64,000 nucleotides of DNA, taken from contig QPMI01000282.1 of NCBI GenBank assembly GCA_004431415.1, positions 24,314 to 88,313 of the forward strand, given 5' to 3'. This document shows, in pieces, positions 56,024-64,000 of the stretch. This stretch comes from Cyanophora paradoxa (taxonomy: Eukaryota > Glaucocystophyceae > Cyanophorales > Cyanophoraceae). How positions within the stretch are numbered: position 1 is the first letter of the stretch; every line of letters starts with the position of its first letter. The notes under the pieces were generated by a model. It was not told the origin of the DNA and made no database searches. It worked only from the letters and a program-made list of their open reading frames with translations. The position numbers and the translations under genes were made by a program.

Positions 56024-59000
56024 ATGGCCGGGCTGGGCGCGCCATCCTGCCCGCAGGCCCTGTCGCCCGGTCGCGCATTCATGGTCTCGGGCACCTCTTT
56101 CCCACCGGGCCGCTGCGGGCGGCCCGTCAGCTCCCCGTGCCTGCCAGCGGATCTGGAGCTCCCGCCCATCCGCCACAAGGACGCCGAGCCGGCGCTCCCG
56201 ACGCCAGCGCACGCGCACAACCACCACCGCCCGACCGTGCAGGCACGCCCGTGCATCTCGCCTCATAGCCGCCCGGTCGCCTCATACGTGGCCCCAGCAG
56301 GTCATGGACCTTCGGCTCGAGGACCAGCGGGAGGAGGAGCCGCTGGAGGCCGGCCTCGGGCGCCTCCTGATGGCCTCCCCGGCCCCGTCCCTCGCCCTAG
56401 ACTCCTGCCTCCGCGTCCGCTTCTGGTCCGACTCGGCCGCCGCCGCCTCGGGGGTCCCCTCCCGGGAGGCCCTCGGCCGGCCCATCGAAGACCTGGTGAC
56501 CGGCGAGGCGCGCGCGGCGGTGCGCGCCGCCCTCGCGGCCGTCCTCGTGTCCCACGAGCCGGGAGCGGCCCCCGCCGCCGTCGCCATGCCCCTCGAGGAG
56601 CGCGAGGGCCGAGCCGGCGTCGTCTTCCGCCTGGCCGCCCACCGCCACGCCGGCGCCGGCGGCCTGCCCCCCGGCCTCTTCCTCGCCGGCGTCGTGCGCC
56701 CCGCCCGTCTCCGCCTTCCTTTCGATCTCGCGCCCCGAGCCCCTGACCTCGTCCCGGGTACAGGACGCGACGGAGCAGCAGCGCTCGGTCGGCCTCCTCC
56801 TCGGCTCGGTCGCCCACGAGTGCAAGAGTGCGGCGTACCCCCCTGCTTCAGGCCGCCTCCCGGGCCGTCTTGACGCCTTGCCCCCGCCCCGCAGCGCCGC
56901 TGAACCACGTCATGGGGGCGCTCCAGCTGATTGCGGCCCAGCCTGGACTCGAACCCGAGATCGCCGAGTACGTCCAGATCGCCGAGAAGGCCTCCTCCCA
57001 CCTCCTCAAGATGGTGCCGGACCCGTCCCCCCCCCTGCGACCGCCGGGTACCCCCCCTGCCGAGCCTTCCCCCCTCAGGTGCAGGACCTGGTGGAGGGGG
57101 CGAAGGCGGAGCACGACGGGAGCGGGGGCCCGCCCCTGCGATGCGAGCCCTTCGACCCGCGGGCCCTCGTGGAGGACGTCGCCTCCGCCTCCGCCCCCGC
57201 CGTGCGCGCCCCGTCTCCCGTACCCCTTTCTTTTTTTCCTTTTTCGAGCGCGCGGGGCGCGCGCGCAGGCGCAGGCGAAGGGCGTGGAGCTGGTGGCGAG
57301 GGCGGCGGAGGACCTGCCGCCCCGCGTCCTCGGAGACGTCGACCGCTGCCGCCAGGTGCGCTCGAAACCACGTTAACGAAAGAAACCGAATTAAACGGAA
57401 CTGACGGATCAAATATCGCAGATTGCGCTCAACCTGACGAGCAACGCGCTGAAAGTGACGTCATCGGGCCACGTCCAGGCGAGCCCCCGCTCCCCACAAC
57501 TCACCTTAACGCCAAGTCGAGCCAAAACGTAACCGGGGCGGCCGCAGATCTCGGTCTTCGCCAACGAGCGCGAGATCAAATTCGAGGTGAAGGACACGGG
57601 CCCGGGGATCCCGGAGTCCGAGCGGCCCAAGGCGCGCCCGCCCCTCTTCTCTCTCTTTTCCCTCCTTTCAGACGCCTCCATTCTGACTCGGAAAGGTTCC
57701 TTTCCAGCTCTTCCAGCTCTTCTCGCAGACGGATGTCACGCTCGACCGGCGCATCCCGGGGACGGGCCTCGGTCCGCCCCCTCGGAGCCTCGGGGTCTCT
57801 GGCTAGCGCTCTGCCCAGCTCACCCGGTGGCCACCCGCAGGCCTCGCCATCTCGCAGAAGCTCGCGCACCGCATGGGCGGCGCCATCACAATCGCCACCG
57901 AGGCGCGCCCGTACCCCCCGCAGACTCCTCCTCCCCACCTTTCTGACTTCCCGCCCCGCAGGTCGGCGTCGGCTCCGCCTTCACCTTCTCCATGCCCCTG
58001 CACCTCCCGGTGCGCGTACCCCCCTCTGAGACGGCGTACCCCCCCCTGACGGAGCGCGCCGCAGTCCGAGGGGAGCGAAGCGGCCGCGGATCAAATCCCG
58101 CGGACGGCGAGCACCGCTTCGTGCACGAGCAGCGGGGCGAACAACAGCGGCGGGGCCTACTCCTCGCGCCTCCTCACGCTCCTCCGCTCGGCCCTCGTCG
58201 TCGAGCCGAACGACGCGGCCCGGGCCGCCCTCTCCGCCCTCCTCCGCTCCCGCGGCTACTCCGTCGCCGCCGCCGCCTCCGCCGAGGCCGCCGAGGTGCC
58301 CCGAACCCCCCCCCCACGACCCCTTACCCCCGTCTGACCCTTCCCCTCGCTCGCGCCCAGGGCGTGGAGGCGGACGTGATCTTCGCCGGCGTACCCGTCG
58401 CGAGCCCCGTGCCGGCGGCGGCCTTCCTCGCGTCGGCCCTGGCGCTGCGCGAGGCGGTCGCGGGCCCCGCGGGAGAGCGCGGCGGGGCGCCGCTGGTGCT
58501 GGTCAGCACGCACGCGGCGCTGGGCGAGCTGCGCGGCATGCAGGCCGAGGCAGCGGCGCGCTCCGGCCTCTGCTGCGGCGTGCCCGCCCTGGGGTCGATC
58601 GAGCCGCTGCGCCGCCTCACCGGCGCCGCCGTCGTCTCCAAGCCCCTCCGCGCCGTGCGCCCGGTTCCCCTGTGCTAGCGAGCGCCCAGCAAGCTGACTG
58701 AATGACGGGTCTTTTCGCAGGCGGAGCTCGAGCGCGCCCTGCGCGACTCGGCCGTCTGGGTCTCGGAGCGGCGCCGCGGGGCGGCCCTCAAGTGGCCCCG
58801 CGAGGCCCGCGCCTCGCACGCGGCGCCCGGCACGCCGGGGGCCGCACGGCCGGCCGGCAGCGCGCGGCGATGCGGCGCTGCGACTCGGGCTGCAACAGCG
58901 GGTACCACGCCTCCGAGGAGGACCGCGAGTCCGAGTCCCACGGCCCGGCCGCCGCTGGGGCGCCCTGCGGGTGCCCGGGTTCCCCCGGCTCGCCCCACAT

Positions 59001-60228
59001 CGCCCGGCGGCGGGCCCTCGCGCCCCCCGTGCCGGCCGCGGACCTGGAAGCAGTGGTGGCCCAGGTCGTCGCCGCCGCCGCGCTCCCGCCCCGCGCCCCC
59101 TCCCCCAAGCCCCAGCAGAAGAAGCAGTCCCGCTCCACCCCCGGCAGCCGTCGGAACAGCCTGAGCGGGCCCGGCGGCCCCCCGCCCGCCATCTCGGTGA
59201 CGAGCGTACCCCCCGACCGGGGCGGCCTGCTCCCCCCAATGGAGGTCGCGGTCCCCGTCATCGCCGCCTCCTCGGAGGCCCGCCCGCCCATCTCCCTCCG
59301 GCCCCGCGCCTTCTCCCACTCCCAGGAGGTCTACCCCCCCTTGCCTTGCCTTCCCCTCCCCTTCGCTCGCTCGCTGACCGTGCCACAGATTCCCACAGAG
59401 CCGCACGCCGCGGCCCTTCCGGGGCTGGCCCGCATTCTCGTCGCCGACGACAACCGTGCGTACCCCTTCCGCCCCCGCCCTCCCCCCTTCTCCCGCTCCC
59501 CGTCGTGCTCCCCCTGACCGTCCCCGCAGCGATTAATGTGAAGCTCCTGAAGCGCTTCCTCGAGAAGCTGGGGTACGCCGTCGAGACCGCCGCCAGCGGT
59601 ACGTACCCCGGTTTCTTCTTCTTATTCTCCCGTCCTCCCGCGTCTGACCCGGGGGTACAGGCACGGAGGCGCTGAACCTGTACTCGGCGGCGGCGGCGGC
59701 CGGGGAGCCGTTCGCCTGCCTGCTCCTCGACATCTTCATGCCCGGCGGCGGCGGCTGCGAGTGCGCCTTGGGCGTCCGCGAGCGCGAGGAGGCCACCGGG
59801 CGCGTCCGCACGCCCATCGTCGGTGCGCGTACCCCAGAGCCCTCCCATCCAAGGCCGCCGCCGCTCACGCGGGGTTTCGCCGCAGCGGTCACCGCGAGCT
59901 CGTCCCCCTCGGAGCTCGCCGCCGCCGCCACCGCCGGCATGGTGCGCCATACCCCCCTCTCAATCCCCCCCCTCCACTCCCCCCTGAGCTTCGTTCGCTC
60001 CCGCAGGACGACGTGCTGCCGAAGCCTGTGCAAGTGGCCAGCCTGGCTGCGCTCCTGAACCGCCTCCTCGGCGCGGGGGGCGCCGGCGCCCCCGAGGGCC
60101 CGCCCTCGCCCCAGGGGCCTCCCCGCCCCCGGCCCCGCGCCCTCTCCGTACCCGGGCCCGCCTCCTTCCTCTCCTTCCCCCCGCGGCCCGCCGGCCCCGC
60201 CGGCCCCGCCAAGGCCTCCTCCCCCTGA
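56024..60228 (+). CDS. hybrid histidine kinase: PAS, HisKA, HATPase, degenerate receiver, receiver
   Basis: A two-component phosphorelay sensor with no membrane segment, so probably cytosolic. Met 56024 opens a His/Pro-rich leader; a splice near 56234-56299 gives PT-VMDLRLEDQREEEPLEA. A PAS-like region follows (FWSDSAAAASGVPSREALGR then PIEDLVTGEARAAVRAAL). The H-box is SVAHECK-TPLNHVMGALQL, completed across an intron. ATPase boxes: N (IALNLTSNALKVTS), G1 (FEVKDTGPGIPES), F (LFSQTDVT), G2 (GLAISQKLAHRMGGAITI), then VGVGSAFTFSMPLHLP. A receiver-like region starts ALVVEPNDAARAALSALLRS but reads VIFAGVP where the phospho-Asp should be; VVSKPLR keeps the Lys. A true receiver follows: ARILVADDN, AINVKLLKRFLEKLGYAVET, CLLLDIFMPGGGG, VAVTASSS, DDVLPKPVQ. 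It ends AKASSP-stop. Intron 59599-59660 is exact (GTACGTACCCC...GGGGGTACAG). Confidence 0.88.
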
Positions 60229-61484
60229 GAGGGGTACTGTGATTCGGAGTCCAGCTTTGTACAGCTATCTACCCCCTCGCAGTAACAACGCCTGTAACAG
60301 TGTAAAATTTCCTAATCTACCTTTCGAAGATCACATTTGTAAAGCCTTCGTGCGCATTCGCTTATTCTGCATTTCCGCTAGCTCCCTTGCGAGTTGTGTG
60401 TGGGTACGTGTAAGTTACGGGGCCTTCCTCCCCCCTTGATCAGAGAGCACCAGACTGTATTCGTGTTTATTTATCATTTGCACTTCTATTTCCCTCTTGT
60501 ACAGCGCACTGCGGCAGTTTCCTCTTCTGACAGTTGCTGGCAGATCATCGGATATCAAACAGTGTCGGCTTTCGTGTCTCATTCTCTCTTATCGCCTTGA
60601 CGGGATTTCCGGGTTCGGCCTGGCAGCTTGACTCAGTCGTTTTTATATCAATTTGTATCGATATCTTTGTTTTCAGGCTACGCCAGTCACGCGGCTAGTG
60701 TACAGTAAGTGTACAGTGCGCGCATACTGTGGCAGACAGCAGTTTCATTAGTTGCAGCATTTGCTTCTGTGGTTGTGAAAAATGCATGTGCTAGCGCTTG
60801 TGATCGACCCCTTTCAAGTTTCTAGCCCAGCGGCCAGCCAGATGCCAGGGGAATCGACATCGACGTCGGCGCTCTCGGAGAGAGCTTCAAGAGGCCGGGC
60901 TCATTGATTTAACTTATAATTATCATATATAGTATATATCAAGCTAATCATTGAATTATAAAGACCGTCGGACCCATGCCATATGCATGATCAAGCTCAG
61001 CGGGATTCGGTCGTGGCCCGGTCGTTGTGGCCCCTATACATACGTACTCTGCAGCTGAACCACGAAAACTAGAATGTTTAGATGTCACAGTGTAGAACTT
61101 ACTAAGTTAGAAACTCGATCTAGATCTACGTATACATCGCGATCCATTGATCCTCGTGCAATTCGATTCAAGAATCAAGACTCCGATACTGCGACTGCAA
61201 AATTTCGCTTAAGCTTCTCCGCACAGATGCAAAAAAGTGCCTATTTACAATGTACGTACTATACATGTACATGTATACGTACACGTCTCGCGGCGACTAC
61301 GTATACGCTGGGACGGCGGCGACGTCGACGTCTAGCGGCGGCGCCGGCTTCCAGTATCCGGATCTGCAAACGGCGCGGATCTACGTAAAGGCGCACCGCG
61401 GCAGTGGCCATGGCCATGGGCCGGCGCCGGGCCGAGCTCGAGGCCGGGGGCGGGGCCGGGGCTCACGCGTGCGATCGATTGATA
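60229..61484. other. AT-rich intergenic region
   Basis: Tail-to-tail spacer after the kinase. TATATA-rich (60910-60950), TACGTA/GTACATGTAC palindromes (61245-61290), no coding signal. Confidence 0.5.
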
Positions 61485-62070
61485 TCATCCGCTCTCGCGG
61501 TCGGGGTTGTCGAGGCGGGCCTGCATGTAGACCTGGCGCTCGTCGCGCTCCGCCGCCACCTCCGAGGGGTGCACCGTCTGCGCAAGATGAAAGAAGGGAA
61601 GTCGCCCGCGCTCGACCGGGCAGGAGGAGCTCGAGATTGAATTTCGAAACCGCATCGCGATCGATAACGGCGAACCGCGAAATCAGAATTTAAAAGTCGT
61701 CATCCGCGCGCGCTTCTAGATCCGATCAAATTCAAATTCGAGGAGCAGCCGCACGCTTCGAGGTTCGAGCATTTAAAGATGCGCACCCAGTACGTGACGC
61801 CTTCCTCCTCGGCGATGAAGTGCGCGTCGCAGTGCCCGGCCCCCCCAACGAACGGGTTCTTCGCCGGATCCTCCTGAGCTCGGAGCGTGAGGGATGCGTA
61901 GAGGCGCCCGAGCCCGAGGAAAGCGGGATCGTTATCGCTCTGCGGCGCATACATGAAACTTCACGCGCAGCTGCGCGAGCGGGGGATCTACATCTAGATT
62001 TAGAGCGTCGGTCCGGTCCGCACGCGCATTTTAGCCTCCGCGAGCCATGCGCGCGGTGTCGGACGCGCAA
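61485..62070 (-). CDS. C-terminal exons of an unidentified protein
   Basis: The last exon (61485-61577) encodes TVHPSEVAAERDERQVYMQA then RLDNPDRESG-stop. The exon before it (61787-61939) encodes SDNDPAFLGLGRLYASLTLR, then GGAGHCDAHFIAEEEGVTYW, between CCGCAG and GTGCGC. Both are exact multiples of three and phase 0. A further candidate exon starts near 62101 (KISIEHLHRFCASDTARMAR). The 5' end must lie before 62345, where an opposed gene starts, so the protein would be small, or the upstream exons were missed. No family recognised. Confidence 0.5.
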
Positions 62071-62344
62071 AAACGGTGCAAGTGCTCTATCGAGATCTTC
62101 TGAAAGCCCCGAAGCGCGCGCCGGACGACGAAATGCGCCGCGGCAGCGGAAATGCGCGGCGCCGGCCTGATCGAAATCGATTGCGCACCTCGAGGCTCTG
62201 GCGGCGCAGGCGCGAGAAGAGCGGGCGGTCGGGGCTGCTGGACAGATTCTCGGGCTCCGAATTCATCGCTGGAAGCCGGTGTTGTAATCGACGTTTTGGT
62301 CTGCGGCGGGGGGGTAGTGCATTCGAATTCGCAGCTCAGCAGCG

Positions 62345-63606
62345 ATGAAGGCTGTTGTGGTCGGCAGCACCGGCGCGACCGGGCGGGTGCGTCCGAGCCT
62401 GGCGCCGACGTGCCGGTGACCCGCTCACGGCGCCGGCGCAGAGCATGGTGGCGGAACTGGTCAACTCCGGCGTTTGGACTTCCGTCGTCTCGCTCGGACG
62501 CCGCACGCTCCCGGCCGAGAAGTTCTTCGGCGCGTCGGTTCCCGAGCAGGCCTCAAAGCTGCAGCAGGCCCGCATGCGCCCCGGCCAGCGCTCTGCGGCA
62601 CGCCGGAGCCGAGCGCCGGCCGCGCAGGTCGTTGTGGACTTTGACAAGCCGGAGACATTCCGCTCGCACCTCGCCGGGGCGGAGACGGTCTTCTGCTGTC
62701 TCGGCACGACCCGCGCCGCCGCCGGATCCGCGGTGGGCGCCGGCGAGGCGCTCCTCATGATAACAGCGCGCCCCGCTCACGCTCGCGCGCGCGCTGCAGG
62801 AGGCATTCATTAAGGTCGACAAGGACTACGTGATGAACGTCGCTAAGCAGGCGCGCGCGCGCGCGTTCTCGCGACGCCGGCGCTCCGCATGCCCACGGGC
62901 CCCGACTCAGCTTTCGGCGCAGGCGAAGGAGGCCGGCGTGCGGCACTTCTCGATTCAGACCTCCACAGGATCGAACGCAAAAGTACAGTACCCCCGCCCC
63001 CGCCCTCGCAGCCCTGCCCGAGCCCCCCCCGCCTTACGCGCCTCCCCCACAGTCTTCCTTCCTGTACCCGCGAACGAAGGGCGAGGTCCGCCGTCGGAAC
63101 CCCCCTCCCACCCCGATGCTGAGGGGGTACAGGTTGAGGAGGCGCTGAAGGCGATGCAGTTTCCGCGCCTGACCATCTTCCGGTACCCCCCACAGTGTAC
63201 CCCCCTCCCCCGGGCCCCTCCCCCTCAAGCGGCCCGCAGGCCTGCTCTGCTTCTCACGGAGCGCGAGGAGAAGCGGACGGGGGAGGCCATCGCGCAGGTG
63301 CCCGTACCCCCCCGCCCGACCTGTGCCGCTACCCCCCACGCCCGTTCCCCCCGCCCCGCAGAAACTGTTCAGCTCGCTCCCCTCCTGCATCCTGCCCGCG
63401 GTCCTGGTCCCCATCAAGGCGAGCGCGCCGCGTACCCCTTCCCTACCTCTCCCCCCCCCCTTCCTCACCCCCGGCAGGTGGAGACGGTGGCGAGGGCGAT
63501 GCGAATCGACGCGGAGTACCGGCCGACGAGCCCGGCGAGCATCGCGACGCTGGAGTCCAAGGAGATACAGAAGGTGGCCGACGCCAACTCCAGGACCGCC
63601 GTGTAG
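62345..63606 (+). CDS. TIP30/HTATIP2-like NAD(P)-binding oxidoreductase
   Basis: An atypical short-chain dehydrogenase-like Rossmann protein; the animal homologue binds NADPH. Exon 1 is MKAVVVGSTGATGR, with the GxxGxxG dinucleotide loop. Then MVAELVNSGVWTSVVSLGRR, VVVDFDKPETFRSHLAGAET, VFCCLGTTRAAAGSA, IKVDKDYVMNVAKQA, QAKEAGVRHFSIQTSTGSNA, a 33-nt exon (63053-63085, SSFLYPRTKGE), VEEALKAMQFPRLTIFR, PALLLTEREEKRTGEAIAQ, KLFSSLPSCILPAVLVPIK and VETVARAMRIDAEYRP, ending ANSRTAV-stop at 63604-63606. The segments match the family order without gaps. Introns 62983-63052 and 63086-63132 are exact; the first starts GTACAGTACCCCC and the second ends GGGGGTACAG. Confidence 0.9.
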
Positions 63607-63681
63607 CTAAAGCTACAGGCTGTATGATCGGGGCCACTCTCTGTTGTACATAAGCGTCACTGGACGTGCTCTACTTGCGGA

Positions 63682-64000
63682 TTACTGGAGGGGCGCCTCG
63701 GCTTCGGTGCCGCCCCGCCCCGCGCGCTTCAGAACCGCCGGGGAGAGCGCGGCGGCCGCTGCGGCGGCGGCGGCGGAGGCCGCGGCGAGGGCGGCGTAGT
63801 AGAGGGGGGCGCCCCGCGGGCTCTCCTGGAGGATCCCCGCCTGGATTCGAACGGCGGATTCGAATTCACGCTTGAGCGAGGAGAGGAGGGATGGGGGGGC
63901 GGGTACCGCGCGGTAGGAGAGCAGCCAACCGACGTTCATGGACTGGAGGGGGAGGGGGTGGAGGATTACAGTTAGAATTTCGAAGGAGGGGGGAGAAGTC
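63682..64000 (-). CDS. C-terminal exon of a gene continuing beyond the window
   Basis: Minus-strand frame reading MNVGWLLSYRAVPAPPSLLS, then FESAVRIQAGILQESPRGAP and an Ala-rich hydrophobic run (YYAALAAASAAAAA), ending GTEAEAPLQ-stop at 63682. A CCCTCCAG acceptor-like site just before the Met (about 63942-63950) suggests this is the last exon and that the rest lies to the right of the window. The hydrophobic Ala run could be a membrane helix. Stop to stop, it is convergent with the oxidoreductase. Confidence 0.45.
   Translation of the reverse strand, partial: TSPPSFEILTVILHPLPLQSMNVGWLLSYRAVPAPPSLLSSLKREFESAVRIQAGILQESPRGAPLYYAALAAASAAAAAAAAALSPAVLKRAGRGGTEAEAPLQ

Noticed and set aside
58190-58790. 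Frameshift or pseudogene in the first receiver domain
   Set aside because: The frame is open and well biased across the region; loss of the phospho-Asp looks like a genuine pseudo-receiver rather than decay.
1-64000. CRISPR arrays, rRNA genes, bacterial operons
   Set aside because: No regularly spaced direct repeats with unique spacers and no conserved rRNA words; pervasive introns rule out a prokaryotic source.

Overview
The window is nuclear DNA from a GC-rich, intron-rich eukaryote, most likely a unicellular photosynthetic alga (a haptophyte- or pelagophyte-like lineage would fit, but the sequence does not settle it). The evidence is a carotenoid oxygenase, a methyltransferase whose N-terminus resembles a thylakoid-lumen targeting signal, a formate/nitrite transporter, a cytosolic hybrid histidine kinase, and short introns in almost every gene. 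Exons are strongly GC3-biased. Spacers are more AT-rich and full of self-complementary words. Gene models below were built by eye, by joining conserved protein segments across plausible splice sites. Inner exon borders are approximate unless exact positions are given.

Layout, left to right. A C-terminal gene fragment (1-255) is followed by two tandem F-box/LRR paralogues on the minus strand (761-5133). Next come a PWWP-domain gene (minus, 5497-7893), divergent from a carotenoid cleavage oxygenase (plus, 8032-10644), a coiled-coil gene (minus, to 11.7 kb) and a SAM methyltransferase (plus, 11767-13485). From 14417 to 19718 a terminal-inverted-repeat element carries inside it what looks like a 5'-truncated retroelement with a 3' A-tail, a 13-bp target-site duplication and a Ulp1-type protease. 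After a small hypothetical gene (20665-21426) come a coiled-coil gene (minus), mitochondrial-type ribosomal protein bL33 (24687-24926), another coiled-coil gene (minus), and, divergent from it, a formate/nitrite transporter joined to PAS-like sequence (27286-30692).

The middle (31-45 kb) is minus-strand: a disordered SP-rich protein, a small Ala-rich protein, a large gene built from repeated 44-45-residue W-ending helical exons (36599-42545), and an SGNH-hydrolase-fold gene whose GDS nucleophile motif reads GAT. The right third is plus-strand: a 10-kb STAND gene (acylation motif, DUF4062-like, NACHT, WD repeats), a PAS/histidine kinase with one degenerate and one intact receiver, the tail of a minus-strand gene, a TIP30/HTATIP2-like oxidoreductase, and a partial minus-strand gene running off the right end.

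The genes do not form one pathway. Several touch signalling (kinase, PAS transporter, STAND ATPase, F-box) and plastid or nitrogen metabolism. The most unusual features are the introns with matched TACCCC / GGGGTA ends, the transporter-PAS fusion with a seemingly permuted PAS order, the exon-encoded W repeats, the GDS-to-GAT SGNH protein, and the nested Ulp1-bearing element.
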